From an uncultured Eubacterium sp. (lineage in GTDB: Bacteria > Bacillota > Clostridia > Lachnospirales > Lachnospiraceae): DNA of 64,000 bases. Below, in pieces: positions 1 to 8,544 of this stretch. The first letter of the stretch is position 1, and every line of letters begins with the position of its first letter. Where the stretch lies: the NCBI GenBank assembly GCA_934316845.1, contig CAKRDZ010000013.1, positions 11,874 to 75,873 of the forward strand. Direction: 5' to 3'. The notes under the pieces were generated by a model. The model was not told the origin of the DNA and did not search any database. It saw nothing but the letters and a program-made list of their open reading frames with translations. The translations under genes and the position numbers were made by a program.

Positions 1-1
1 G

Positions 2-409
2 CAGAAGCTGATTGCAGAAAATCCATACCGTGTGTATATGATGCTTGGAATGAATGAAATTCATTACCGGCCGGTGTCGCAGATGATCTCGGAATACAAA
101 GATATGATTGAAGCAATTCAGCAGGCGGATCCACATACAGATATTGTTTTGTGTGCTATTTCACCGGTTACAAGAGCCGAAAAAGCAAGGCATCCGGGCA
201 TGAAGCAAATTCCTATTTTTAATCGGCGGCTGAAAAATCTGGCGAAGAAAATGGGATTGAAATATCTCGATTATACAGACTTTTTGAAAGATTCCGGCGG
301 ATTTTTGAAAGCCGGTTATGCGACGGGGGACGGGTATCATTGGAAGCCGCCTGCCTATACGCAGTTTGGAAAGATAATTACAAAATATGACAAATCTTTA
401 GATCGATAG
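2..409 (+). CDS. SGNH/GDSL-family hydrolase, 3' part only
   Basis: The reading frame is open from the first bases of the window, so this is the C-terminal part of a longer protein. It contains GMNE (like the block III GxND of SGNH hydrolases) and, near the end, GDGYHW, which fits the catalytic Asp-x-x-His of block V. SGNH enzymes remove or transfer acyl groups. It lies 12 bp upstream of a DUF4358 gene and then MBOAT and DHHW genes, so a role in O-acetylation of a cell-surface polymer is likely by context. The catalytic Ser block lies outside the window. The family is clear; the substrate is unknown. Confidence 0.75.
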   Translation, partial: QKLIAENPYRVYMMLGMNEIHYRPVSQMISEYKDMIEAIQQADPHTDIVLCAISPVTRAEKARHPGMKQIPIFNRRLKNLAKKMGLKYLDYTDFLKDSGGFLKAGYATGDGYHWKPPAYTQFGKIITKYDKSLDR

Positions 410-421
410 GAGAATTGAAAA

Positions 422-916
422 ATGAAAAAATATATGAAAATTATCTGTGCGGTGCTGATAATGACACTTTTCGCAGCAACCATTTCCGGTAACGCTGCGG
501 AGGCAAAGACAAAGACGACCTGTAAGGCGCTTTGTTCTGCGGCATTAAAGGCGACAGGGGGCAGTGCGAATTTGAAATATGCGTCGAAAAGTGCATTGGA
601 TTTTGGTGCTCTTTCTTCTTCAGCGCGAAAGAAAGTAAAGACGATGCAGTATGTCTTTGATGCCAAAGAAGCGTACAGTCTGTGTGTGATGGAGGCAAAA
701 AATGCGTCTCAGGCAAAGAGCCTGCTTGGCACACTCAATAGTTATAAAAAGAGAAATTGCAAGAGCGATTATCTCAGTGATTATACAGCAGCAGAAAAGC
801 AGGTATTTCAAAATGCAGTTTGCGGTCAAAAAGGGAAGTATGTCTGGTACATTGCCATGTCACCGAAAAAAGATGTGAATATGAAAGGTCAGACTGCACT
901 TAAGAAGAAGCTATAA
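422..916 (+). CDS. DUF4358-like secreted protein
   Basis: A 164-residue protein with a typical signal peptide: lysines at residues 2-3 and 6, a hydrophobic core to about residue 20, and an Ala-rich cleavage area near residue 26. The rest is a small soluble domain with no catalytic motif that I recognise. The size, the signal peptide and the place between an SGNH hydrolase and an MBOAT acyltransferase resemble DUF4358 proteins, which recur in O-acetylation loci of Clostridia. The family assignment rests on memory of such proteins. The ribosome site AGGAG lies 8 bases before the ATG. It is probably an extracytoplasmic accessory protein of the acetylation machinery. Confidence 0.6.
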   Translation: MKKYMKIICAVLIMTLFAATISGNAAEAKTKTTCKALCSAALKATGGSANLKYASKSALDFGALSSSARKKVKTMQYVFDAKEAYSLCVMEAKNASQAKSLLGTLNSYKKRNCKSDYLSDYTAAEKQVFQNAVCGQKGKYVWYIAMSPKKDVNMKGQTALKKKL

Positions 917-929
917 GAGGAGTTAGGAC

Positions 930-2345
930 ATGGTTTTCAGCAGTTTATTGTTTTTGTTCCGCTTCCTGCCGATTGTTCTTTTGGCATACTACATCCTGCC
1001 AAAGAAATGCCGGAATTTCGTATTATTTTTGTCGAGTCTCGTTTTTTATGCGTGGGGCGAACCAATATATGTGGTACTCATCCTGTTTTCTACATGTGTA
1101 GACTATGTGGCGGGACTTGCGGTGCATTATTTTAAAGAAAAGGGGAAAATGAGTGGTGCCAAAGTTATGGTTGCTTGTTCGGCAGTCATAAATCTGGCAC
1201 TTCTTGGCTTTTTTAAATATGCCGGTTTTTTCCTTCAGATCGTTCATCAATTGACCGGTTTGGCGATGCCTGAGCTGCATCTTGCATTGCCAATCGGTAT
1301 TTCTTTTTATACCTTTCAGACGATGTCCTATACGATCGATGTGTATCGCGGGGACGCTAAAATGCAAAAGAATTTTATTACGTTTGGAGCCTATGTTGCG
1401 CTGTTTCCACAGTTGATCGCGGGGCCAATCGTCCGTTTTAAGGATGTCGCAGAACAATTGGATCATCGAAAAGAGACGATTTCGCAGTTTAGTAAAGGAA
1501 TCCTTCGATTTATGGTGGGACTGGGGAAGAAAGTGCTGATTGCGAATCAGGTCGGTGCGCTCTGGAGCCAGATTGCTGCAATGCAGGGGGATGAGCTGAC
1601 GACAGCAACAGCATGGCTTGGCGCGGTGGCATTTACGCTGCAGATTTATTTTGATTTCTCCGGGTATTCGGATATGGCAATCGGACTTGGTGCGATGTTT
1701 GGTTTCACCTTTCCGGAAAATTTTGATTATCCGTATGAATCCAAAAGCATCACGGAATTCTGGCGGCGCTGGCATATTTCGCTGGGAACCTGGTTCCGGG
1801 AATACGTATATATTCCGCTCGGAGGAAACCGCCGCGGTGTGGGACGGCAGATATTCAATCTTGCCATTGTATGGTTTTTGACCGGATTGTGGCATGGAGC
1901 GTACTACAATTTTATATTGTGGGGCGTGTATTACGGTGTTCTTCTTATCCTTGAAAAATTTGTATTAAAAAAGGTGTTAGATAAATTACCTGCGGCGTTT
2001 GGACACATCTATACGATGCTATTTGTCGTGATTGGCTGGAGTATCTTTTCGTGGCAGGATATGGCAGACGGAGCCGGTTATATGCGGGCGATGTTTTTTC
2101 AATCGGCAGGCGGGCTGGCTGACCGGCAGACCATGTATCTGCTGGTGTCGTATGCAGTGCTGCTTATCGTGGGGATCGCAGGATCCGTATCCGGTATAAA
2201 AGAACTGCTGATCCGAACGGCTTTTCCCGAAAATACGGCGCGTAGAGAGATTGCAGCAATTCTATTTACGATGGTATTATTTATTGCGTGTGTAGCGCTG
2301 CTTGTGAATTCGTCTTACAATCCGTTTTTGTATTTTCGGTTTTAA
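930..2345 (+). CDS. MBOAT-family O-acyltransferase (AlgI/DltB-like)
   Basis: A 471-residue polytopic membrane protein with the hallmarks of membrane-bound O-acyltransferases: the motif RRWHISLGTWFREY (His282) and LTGLWHGAYYN (His322, the expected catalytic histidine). AlgI-type proteins move an acetyl group from a cytoplasmic donor across the membrane to a partner that esterifies an exopolysaccharide or wall polymer. The gene sits between DUF4358 and a DHHW protein with spacings of about 13 bp, one apparent operon. This MBOAT plus DHHW pairing matches the AlgI plus AlgJ/AlgX logic of alginate acetylation. The acceptor polymer cannot be read from sequence. Confidence 0.92.
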   Translation: MVFSSLLFLFRFLPIVLLAYYILPKKCRNFVLFLSSLVFYAWGEPIYVVLILFSTCVDYVAGLAVHYFKEKGKMSGAKVMVACSAVINLALLGFFKYAGFFLQIVHQLTGLAMPELHLALPIGISFYTFQTMSYTIDVYRGDAKMQKNFITFGAYVALFPQLIAGPIVRFKDVAEQLDHRKETISQFSKGILRFMVGLGKKVLIANQVGALWSQIAAMQGDELTTATAWLGAVAFTLQIYFDFSGYSDMAIGLGAMFGFTFPENFDYPYESKSITEFWRRWHISLGTWFREYVYIPLGGNRRGVGRQIFNLAIVWFLTGLWHGAYYNFILWGVYYGVLLILEKFVLKKVLDKLPAAFGHIYTMLFVVIGWSIFSWQDMADGAGYMRAMFFQSAGGLADRQTMYLLVSYAVLLIVGIAGSVSGIKELLIRTAFPENTARREIAAILFTMVLFIACVALLVNSSYNPFLYFRF

Positions 2346-2357
2346 GGAGGTGGCAAA

Positions 2358-3563
2358 GTGAAAAAGATAAAAATATTGTCAATTTTAGTCTTTTGTGCAA
2401 TGCTGTTTGGCGGAGCTGTTATTACGATGATCCGCCCACCGAAGGAATATTCCGCTTTGGAAAACAGAGCATTGGAACAGAAACCGCAGCTTACCAAAGA
2501 GCAGTTTTTACAGGGAAAATATCAGGAAAAATACGAAGCTTATCTGAGTGACCAGTTTTTCCTGCGGGATCGATGGGTCGATCTGGCAGTGAAGATTCAA
2601 AAGGAAATGGGGAAAAAGGATGTCAATGGAGTCTATCTGGGAAAGGACGGTTATCTTTTAGAAAAAGACGACGAAAATGAGTATGATAAAGAACAAGTGG
2701 AAGAAAATGTAAAAATATTGTCCTCATTTCTAAATGATATGTGTGAAATGTTTGGCGAGAAGCAGGTAAGCTGTCTGATGATTCCGTCGAAGACACTTGC
2801 GCTTTCGAATCGTCTGCCGGCATATTCGCTGGTTTCCGAGCATACCGATGTGTTAGACGCATTGCAGAAATCTCTGGCGTATCCGGAGCGGCTGATGTAT
2901 CTGAAAGATGTTATGCGAAGCCACCAGAACGAATACATCTATTATCGGACCGACCATCATTGGACGACCCTCGGTGCGTATTATGCGTACAAAGAATGGG
3001 CAGAAAAAAGCGGACAGGCGGCCGCAAGGCCAATTACGGAGTATACGCAGGAAACAGTATTTGATGATTTTTACGGAACGACGTACAATAAAGTACATGT
3101 AAATGTCCCAAAAGATCAGGTTACACTTTTTAAAAATGCATCGCAGGAGGCTGTTCACGTCAATATGGATGACGGGGAAGTTGAGGCAGACACGCTGTAT
3201 TTTCCGAAAGAAGCAAAAGAAGGATTTAACCGTTACAATGTATTTTTATCAAAGAATACCTTTCAGATAGAGATAATGACAAAGGCAAAAACCGGAAAAA
3301 CACTGCTTCTGATCAAGGATTCCTTTGCCAATTGTTTTGTCCCATTTTTGACGGAAAATTATGACCGCATTATCCTGATCGATTATCGTTATGGGAAGCT
3401 TCCAATCGGCCAGATTCTCGACAAATACGAGGATATCACAGATGTGCTGGTGATGTTTAATACGGAAAAATTTATGCAGAATACAAAACTCGCCGGCCTT
3501 GCAAATACAGAGAAAAAGAAGCAGACATTGGAAGAGTTTAATCCGGATGATTTTTTGGAATAA
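2358..3563 (+). CDS. DHHW-family protein (AlgJ/AlgX-like acetyltransferase partner)
   Basis: A 401-residue protein starting at GTG 2358 behind AAGGAGG. An N-terminal hydrophobic segment (about residues 5-25) anchors it or exports it. RTDHHWTTLG places the family signature at Asp199-His200-His201-Trp202, the Asp-His pair of an SGNH-like fold. Near the C-terminus LLIKDSFANCFVPFL supplies the Ser-containing block, in the circularly permuted order seen in AlgJ/AlgX. Its likely job is the final transfer of acetyl groups to a surface glycan outside the membrane, with the upstream MBOAT as donor. Last gene of the locus; no clear terminator before the tandem repeat that follows. Confidence 0.88.
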   Translation: MKKIKILSILVFCAMLFGGAVITMIRPPKEYSALENRALEQKPQLTKEQFLQGKYQEKYEAYLSDQFFLRDRWVDLAVKIQKEMGKKDVNGVYLGKDGYLLEKDDENEYDKEQVEENVKILSSFLNDMCEMFGEKQVSCLMIPSKTLALSNRLPAYSLVSEHTDVLDALQKSLAYPERLMYLKDVMRSHQNEYIYYRTDHHWTTLGAYYAYKEWAEKSGQAAARPITEYTQETVFDDFYGTTYNKVHVNVPKDQVTLFKNASQEAVHVNMDDGEVEADTLYFPKEAKEGFNRYNVFLSKNTFQIEIMTKAKTGKTLLLIKDSFANCFVPFLTENYDRIILIDYRYGKLPIGQILDKYEDITDVLVMFNTEKFMQNTKLAGLANTEKKKQTLEEFNPDDFLE

Positions 3564-3605
3564 CTGAAAGTTTTGAACAAATGCACGTTTTTGCATAAAA
3601 AAGTT

Positions 3606-3634
3606 TTGAACAAATGCACGTTTTAGTGTATAAT
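3606..3634 (+). promoter_or_regulatory. SigA-type promoter in repeat unit 2
   Basis: TTGAAC (3606-3611), a 17-base spacer, then perfect TATAAT (3629-3634). It faces the AAA ATPase gene that starts at 3713. Confidence 0.7.
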
Positions 3635-3638
3635 AGTT

Positions 3639-3667
3639 TTGAACAAATGCACGTTTTAGTGTATAAT
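3639..3667 (+). promoter_or_regulatory. SigA-type promoter in repeat unit 3
   Basis: Copy of the previous promoter 33 bp downstream: TTGAAC (3639-3644), 17 bases, TATAAT (3662-3667). Units 1 and 4 keep TTGAAC but lack TATAAT, so only two of the four units look active. Confidence 0.7.
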
Positions 3668-3712
3668 AGTTTTGAACAAATGCATTTTTTGCGAAAAAAG
3701 GGAGGTATGAGT

Positions 3713-5053
3713 ATGTTTTTTAAGCGAAAAGCATATGAAAAACTGTGTGAATGGAAAGAAAAGTATGCGGATTGTTACAGTATTCTGTTGGAAGGTCCCA
3801 GACGAGTGGGAAAATCGACGATTGCAGAGCAGTTTGCAAAAAATGAATATGAAACTTATATTTTAATTGATTTTGCCAATATTTCAAATACGTTGCTGGC
3901 TTGTTTTGATGATATTAATGACTTGGATGTATTTTTTTTGAGACTGCAGACGGTTACCGGAAAGAAATTAGTGGAGAAAAAGTCGGTTATTATATTTGAT
4001 GAAATTCAGTTATTTCCAAAAGTAAGGCAGGCTATTAAATATCTGGTAAAAGATGGAAGATATCATTATATTGAAACGGGATCTTTGATATCCATTAAAA
4101 AGAATGTAAAGAATATTTTGATCCCTTCTGAAGAAATGAAATTGCAGATTTATCCGATGGATTATGAAGAATTTTTGTGGGCGGCTGAAAATCCGAACTA
4201 TGAATTACTTCAAAAATTGTATGAGAGAAAAAAAGAAGTAGGGCAGCAGCTGAACCGCAAATTAATGCGCGATTTTCGTATTTACATGGCAGTTGGCGGC
4301 ATGCCGCAGGCAGTGGATGCTTATGTAAAAGGCAAAAACTTTACGGAAATAGATGCTGTGAAGAGGACAATACTTTCTCTTTATGAAGATGATTTTAAAA
4401 AGATTGATGCTTCCGGAAAAATAACGGCGATGTTTCATTCGATTCCGGCACAGTTGTCAAAGGATACGAAAAGATATGTAATATCTTTTGCAACCGGCAA
4501 ACGGAAAAGCAAAAAAGACGAGGAATTATTGTATGATTTAGCGGATTCCAAAACGGTGCTTTTGGCCTATAATTCGACAGATCCAAGAGTAAGTTTAGCT
4601 ATGACAAAAGATTTAAAAAGTTATAAAATGTATCTTTGTGATACGGGCTTATTTGTAACATTGATGTTTATGGATCGGCCGGCAGCAGAAAATGATATTT
4701 ATGCAAAATTATTATCGGATAAATTACCCGCAAATCTGGGGTATTTATATGAAAATGCAGTTGCACAGATGATAGCAGGTATGGATAGAGAATTGTATTA
4801 TCATACTTGGAAAAAGAAAGACACTTCCCATTATTATGAGATTGACTTTTTGCTGTCAATGAAAGATAAAGTACGGGCTTTGGAAATAAAATCATCGGGA
4901 ACAGGCAAGCATGAGTCCATTTTGAAATTTCGTGAGAAGTATTCAAAAAATGTAAAGGACACTTATATTATATCTCAGAAAGATGTGGGGAAAAAAGGAA
5001 ATTTAAAATTTCTTCCGGTTTATTTTGTACCATTCTTATTAAGAGATTTTTGA
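3713..5053 (+). CDS. AAA ATPase with DUF4143-type C-terminus
   Basis: Start placed at ATG 3713 because GGGAGG at 3700-3705 gives 7-base spacing. The ATG at 3707 is too close, and the open frame back to 3614 is repeat sequence. The protein is 446 residues. The P-loop is GPRRVGKST (28-36) and Walker B is VIIFDEIQ (Asp96, Glu97). The C-terminal half contains EIDFLL and ALEIKSS, which fit the PD-(D/E)xK-like region of DUF4143 proteins. Such ATPases are common accessory genes of unknown role in Clostridia and archaea; some resemble antitoxin or defence components, which is not shown here. It is more AT-rich than its neighbours, in line with acquisition. A related ATPase lies at 34112. Confidence 0.85.
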   Translation: MFFKRKAYEKLCEWKEKYADCYSILLEGPRRVGKSTIAEQFAKNEYETYILIDFANISNTLLACFDDINDLDVFFLRLQTVTGKKLVEKKSVIIFDEIQLFPKVRQAIKYLVKDGRYHYIETGSLISIKKNVKNILIPSEEMKLQIYPMDYEEFLWAAENPNYELLQKLYERKKEVGQQLNRKLMRDFRIYMAVGGMPQAVDAYVKGKNFTEIDAVKRTILSLYEDDFKKIDASGKITAMFHSIPAQLSKDTKRYVISFATGKRKSKKDEELLYDLADSKTVLLAYNSTDPRVSLAMTKDLKSYKMYLCDTGLFVTLMFMDRPAAENDIYAKLLSDKLPANLGYLYENAVAQMIAGMDRELYYHTWKKKDTSHYYEIDFLLSMKDKVRALEIKSSGTGKHESILKFREKYSKNVKDTYIISQKDVGKKGNLKFLPVYFVPFLLRDF

Positions 5054-5067
5054 ATTTGTAGAGGACG

Positions 5068-5925
5068 ATGACTATGGAAAACATACAATTCGACATTGTC
5101 AATCAGGATTTAAATCCGACATTTCTCTTTTCCTGTCAGATTGACCGGAAAGAGAGCGAAAATAATTATCATAAGCACGATTTTATTGAGATCGGAATTA
5201 TATTAAAAGGCGAAGGCGTTTATCATCTGAATGATGAATATGTGCCGGTCAAAGAGGGAGATGTTCTGATCTTTAATCCGGGAATCGGCCACGAGAGCAT
5301 CATCCGCGAAGGTGAGGAAGGCCGGCTGGAATATTTTATCGGCCTTGCCGATGTGTCTTTCTGTCATATGCGCGAAAATCAGATTGAACTGAAGGACGGC
5401 GGCAATGTGCTGCATACTTCCGGGAAAACGAGGCGTGAAATTTTCCAACTTTGTGAGAAAATGGAAAAGGAAAATACTGAGAGAAAACCGGGAAGTTATT
5501 TTATGCTGAAGGCGTATTTGACACAGCTTTTGCTGCATATCGTGCGCGAAGAAATAGAACCGGTTCCAGCCATGAAAGGCCGTGAATTCGAGTCTACCGG
5601 AAAAAAATACGTCGCAGCGCAGATCGCAGACTATCTCGATGAACATTATGCGGACAAGATTTCGCTGGATCAGATTGCCGCCAATATGTATCTGAGTCCG
5701 TATTATATTTCCAAGATATTTAAGTCGGAAATAGGTGAGTCGCCGATTCATTATCTGATCCGCGTGCGGCTGGAACATGCCAAAGAACTGCTGGAACAGA
5801 AGGAGGATTTTGGCGTCGCGGAGATTGCGGAAAAAGTGGGGTACGACGATGCGTATCATTTTAGTAAATTGTTTAAAAAGACGTATGGGATGTCACCGTT
5901 GAAGTATCGGAATAGAAAGGGGTAA
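5068..5925 (+). CDS. AraC-family regulator with cupin sensor domain
   Basis: A 285-residue protein. The N-terminal half is a cupin-like sugar-sensing domain (HKHDFIEIG and GDVLIFNPG are typical). The last 100 residues hold two helix-turn-helix units: DQIAANMYLSPYYISKIFK, and a second ending in YDDAYHFSKLFKKTYGMSP. ATG 5068 has GAGG only 3 bases ahead, while ATG 5074 has 9-base spacing, so the protein may begin two residues later. It precedes the nucleoside hydrolase/GH39 operon on the same strand and is the natural candidate for its sugar-responsive activator; that link is inferred from position. Confidence 0.9.
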   Translation: MTMENIQFDIVNQDLNPTFLFSCQIDRKESENNYHKHDFIEIGIILKGEGVYHLNDEYVPVKEGDVLIFNPGIGHESIIREGEEGRLEYFIGLADVSFCHMRENQIELKDGGNVLHTSGKTRREIFQLCEKMEKENTERKPGSYFMLKAYLTQLLLHIVREEIEPVPAMKGREFESTGKKYVAAQIADYLDEHYADKISLDQIAANMYLSPYYISKIFKSEIGESPIHYLIRVRLEHAKELLEQKEDFGVAEIAEKVGYDDAYHFSKLFKKTYGMSPLKYRNRKG

Positions 5926-5965
5926 GGGAAATCCCGGACTTCCCCACCCATGCATTTCCCTTTTG
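5924..5965 (+). terminator. Rho-independent terminator after the AraC gene
   Basis: AAGGGAAAT (5924-5932) pairs with ATTTCCCTT (5954-5962), followed by a short T run. The first arm overlaps the stop codon. Confidence 0.55.
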
Positions 5966-5980
5966 CAAAAATGTACATCA

Positions 5981-6020
5981 GAACGGACAAGAAAATCCAT
6001 TTCTTTTCCGTTCGTTTTTT
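5981..6020 (+). terminator. Second hairpin with T tract
   Basis: GAACGGA (5981-5987) pairs with TCCGTTC (6007-6013); the inner AGAAA/TTTCT extends the stem. GTTTTTTG follows. It could act as a backup terminator or as a leader hairpin of the next operon. Confidence 0.5.
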
Positions 6021-6033
6021 GTATACTATACAG

Positions 6034-6085
6034 GTAACTATTCAGGATCCGAAATGCGAATGTACGGGAGGGGCTGAATAGTTAC
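6034..6085. mobile_element. MITE-like inverted-repeat element, copy A (52 bp)
   Basis: GTAACTATTCAGG at the left end is mirrored by GAATAGTTAC at the right. The element is flanked by a perfect 8-bp direct repeat CTATACAG (6026-6033 and 6086-6093), a target-site duplication. The interior keeps CGAAATGCGAATG from the right half of the long copies at 33831 and 41594, so this is an internal-deletion derivative. It lies in the leader of the nucleoside hydrolase/GH39 operon. Confidence 0.8.
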
Positions 6086-6116
6086 CTATACAGAGACGAA
6101 GGAAGGAGGCGGTTTT

Positions 6117-7013
6117 ATGCCACTGAAATATCAGGTTCCGGATGATAAAAAAGTCCGCGTTATCGTGGACAGCGACGCCGCGTGCGAGGCAGATGATCCG
6201 TTTGCGATCGCGCATGCGTTACTGTGCGATAAGTTTATTGTGAAAGCGGTCTTTGCGGAACATTTTAATTGTGAAGGAAGTACGAAACAGAGTTTTGAAG
6301 AGATTCAGAAAGTTGTGAAAGCGATGAAGAAAGAGGTTCCGGTTCTTATGGGAGAAATTGGAAAATTGTCAGAGAAGGGAACCGGGGAGATTTCAGAGGC
6401 TTCGTCGTTTTTGATCCGCGAGGCGTTGCGGGAAGACGATAAACCGCTGTATGTCCTTTGCATTGGGGCGATCACCAATATTGCTTCGGCGATACAGATG
6501 TGTCCGGACATTGTTCCGCGGATGACGGTTGTGTGGATTGGCGGACAGAGCCACGAGCACAGCACCGGCGAGGTGCGTGAATTCAATGCCGGAAATGATA
6601 TTGAGGCCGCCAATCTTGTGCTGGGGAGCGGCGTCCGGTTTTGGCAGATTCCAAACGATGTGTATGGCAGTATGCGCATCAGTCTGGCGGAGATTCAGAT
6701 GCGGATCGCGCCATGTGGTGAAATTGGGAAGCATTTGTTTGAGCAGATGGAGGCTTACAACCGGTCGGAGCGCGCCGGCTGGACACCGGGGGAGAGCTGG
6801 ACGTTGGGAGATTCGCCGGCGGTAGGTGTTGTCATGGATGAATTTTGCGGAAAATATCACGAGACGGAAGCGCCGGTCATCAACGAAGATACGACCAACC
6901 GCTTTGAGAGCGGAAGGCCGAAAATCCGCGTGTATACGTCGATTGATCCGCGTTTTATATTAGAAGATTTTATCGCAAAATTACAATGTTTTTATGGAGG
7001 AGAAGAATCGTGA
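6117..7013 (+). CDS. Nucleoside hydrolase-like protein
   Basis: A 298-residue cytoplasmic protein of the inosine/uridine-preferring nucleoside hydrolase fold. The calcium-binding Asp cluster is VDSDAACEADDP (Asp18, Asp20, Asp26, Asp27), two residues longer than the classical DTDPGIDD motif and like the subgroup with TDAKNEADDQ. FNAGNDIEAANLVLGS fits the later substrate-binding region. Family members cut N-ribosidic bonds. The stop overlaps the GTG start of a GH39 glycosidase, so the two are probably translated together. That pairing suggests a pentose-bearing substrate other than a simple nucleoside (inference). GGAGG precedes the ATG. Confidence 0.85.
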   Translation: MPLKYQVPDDKKVRVIVDSDAACEADDPFAIAHALLCDKFIVKAVFAEHFNCEGSTKQSFEEIQKVVKAMKKEVPVLMGEIGKLSEKGTGEISEASSFLIREALREDDKPLYVLCIGAITNIASAIQMCPDIVPRMTVVWIGGQSHEHSTGEVREFNAGNDIEAANLVLGSGVRFWQIPNDVYGSMRISLAEIQMRIAPCGEIGKHLFEQMEAYNRSERAGWTPGESWTLGDSPAVGVVMDEFCGKYHETEAPVINEDTTNRFESGRPKIRVYTSIDPRFILEDFIAKLQCFYGGEES

Positions 7014-8530
7014 AAAAGATAGATATAAATACAAAAAAAGTGGTAAATTTTACCAATAACACATTTTCCTGTATTGGCACAGGGCGTATGGATCTGGCAT
7101 TACATAAAGAATATCTGGATCAGCTTGCCCTCGTGCAAAAAGAGATCGGCTTTGATTATATCCGCGGGCATGGATTGTTTTGTAAAGATATGGCAATTTA
7201 TCAGGAGCGCGAAGAGGCAGACGGAAGTATCGTCGAGGAGTACAATTTTACGTACCTTGATCAGGTGATGGACGCGTACCGGGATCTCAAACTGAAGCCG
7301 TTTATCGAGTTGGGGTTTATGCCGGAAAAGATGGCAAGCGGCGAAGAAACGGTATTTTATTGGAAGGGAAATATCACGCCGCCGGCCGATTATGACAAAT
7401 GGACCAGGCTTGTGCAAAATACGCTTCATCATTTGATCCGGCGTTACGGGGAAGCGGAAGTGGTGACATGGCCGATTGAAGTGTGGAATGAGCCGAACCT
7501 TGCGGTATTTTGGAAAAATGCGGACAAAGCGGAATATTTCCATCTTTATGAAGTCAGCGTGAAGGCGGTGAAAGAAGTCAATGCGGCGCTGCGTGTCGGA
7601 GGACCGGCAATCTGTGGTGTCGATGATGTGGCATGGCTGACCGATTTTCTTGAATTTGTAAGAGAAAAGGAACTGCCGTTAGATTTCGTGACGAGACATC
7701 ATTATACCAGTGAAGTGCCGGAAAAATGCGGACATTACAGCTATGTCGCGCTGCACCAGCCGGAAGAGGCATTTGAAGTACTGGAAAAGTCCAGAGAAAT
7801 TGTGGATAACTACGAAGAATTTGCCGGAAAAGAGATTCATATTACCGAGTTTAATACGTCGTATGTGCCAAATGCGCCGGTGCACGATACGTGTTACAAT
7901 GCGGCTTATGTCGCGCACATGTTGTCAAGGCTGGGGGACTGCCATGCGTCGTATTCGTATTGGACGTTTGGCGACGTATTTGAGGAATGGGGCGTGCCAT
8001 TTACACCATTTCACGGGGGATTTGGTCTGGTTGCCAACGGCTGTATCCCGAAGCCGGCATTTTGGACATTCGCTTTTTATAAGGGGCTGGATGGTGTCTG
8101 CATTCACCGTTCGGAGGAAATGCTCGTCGTAAAAAGAGAAGACGGTTCGTATTATGGCGTGGTCTGGAACCCGGATAATGACGGAAAAGGCGGTACATTG
8201 GAGCTTAGTATCAATATTGACTTGGTGAAAAATGGAAAATACTGTGCAGTGACAAGACTTGTGGATGAGAATCATGGAAATCCGCTGAAAGTCTGGCATG
8301 ACCTCGGCGAGCCGGCAAATCCGACGCGCGGGGAAAATGCGCTGCTTCGTGAGGCGGCACGGCCTTATGTGGCGACACAGCAGATTGAGGCAGCAGAAGG
8401 TATGCTGACCCTGCCTGTCACATTGGAAAAAAATGGAATCCTTGCATTGGAACTGCGCCCGGTGGAATGCAGTCAGGATGCCGGGTATGATTACGAGAAA
8501 GTGCTTTCCCAGAAAGTGGCTTTCCAATAG
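7010..8530 (+). CDS. GH39-family glycosidase (beta-xylosidase-like)
   Basis: Start is GTG 7010, overlapping the TGA of the previous gene, with GGAGGAG 8 bases ahead; the longer open frame from 6986 lies inside that ribosome site. The product is 506 residues with no signal peptide. VWNEPN holds the acid/base Glu161 and HITEFNTS the nucleophile Glu280, both in GH39 context; YSYWTFGDVFEEWG fits the later barrel strand. GH39 enzymes release xylose or related sugars from short oligosaccharides by a retaining mechanism. Being cytoplasmic, it would act on imported substrate, yet the next genes encode an ABC pair of exporter type, so uptake must come from elsewhere. Confidence 0.9.
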   Translation: MKKIDINTKKVVNFTNNTFSCIGTGRMDLALHKEYLDQLALVQKEIGFDYIRGHGLFCKDMAIYQEREEADGSIVEEYNFTYLDQVMDAYRDLKLKPFIELGFMPEKMASGEETVFYWKGNITPPADYDKWTRLVQNTLHHLIRRYGEAEVVTWPIEVWNEPNLAVFWKNADKAEYFHLYEVSVKAVKEVNAALRVGGPAICGVDDVAWLTDFLEFVREKELPLDFVTRHHYTSEVPEKCGHYSYVALHQPEEAFEVLEKSREIVDNYEEFAGKEIHITEFNTSYVPNAPVHDTCYNAAYVAHMLSRLGDCHASYSYWTFGDVFEEWGVPFTPFHGGFGLVANGCIPKPAFWTFAFYKGLDGVCIHRSEEMLVVKREDGSYYGVVWNPDNDGKGGTLELSINIDLVKNGKYCAVTRLVDENHGNPLKVWHDLGEPANPTRGENALLREAARPYVATQQIEAAEGMLTLPVTLEKNGILALELRPVECSQDAGYDYEKVLSQKVAFQ

Positions 8531-8544
8531 AGAGGAGAGACACC

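Larger units (their letters stand above)
3570..3701. repeat. 33-bp tandem repeat, four units, two carrying a full promoter
   Basis: GTTTTGAACAAATGCA recurs at 3570, 3603, 3636 and 3669, an exact 33-bp period. Units 2 and 3 are nearly identical over their full length. Units 1 and 4 diverge in the last third. Units 2 and 3 each carry TTGAAC, 17 bases, then TATAAT. Because 33 is a multiple of three, the open frame of the downstream gene runs through the array without a stop. The copy number could change by slippage or recombination and so change the number of promoters. Confidence 0.9.

Noticed and set aside
1023..1895. Long minus-strand frame opposite the MBOAT gene
   Set aside because: It mirrors the codon pattern of the MBOAT gene and has no recognisable domain.
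3570..3701. Possible short CRISPR array
   Set aside because: Units are contiguous 33-bp copies without unique spacers, and no cas genes are in the window.
3614..3712. N-terminal extension of the AAA ATPase through the repeats
   Set aside because: Frame is open only because the repeat length is a multiple of three; the ribosome site at 3700-3705 points to ATG 3713.
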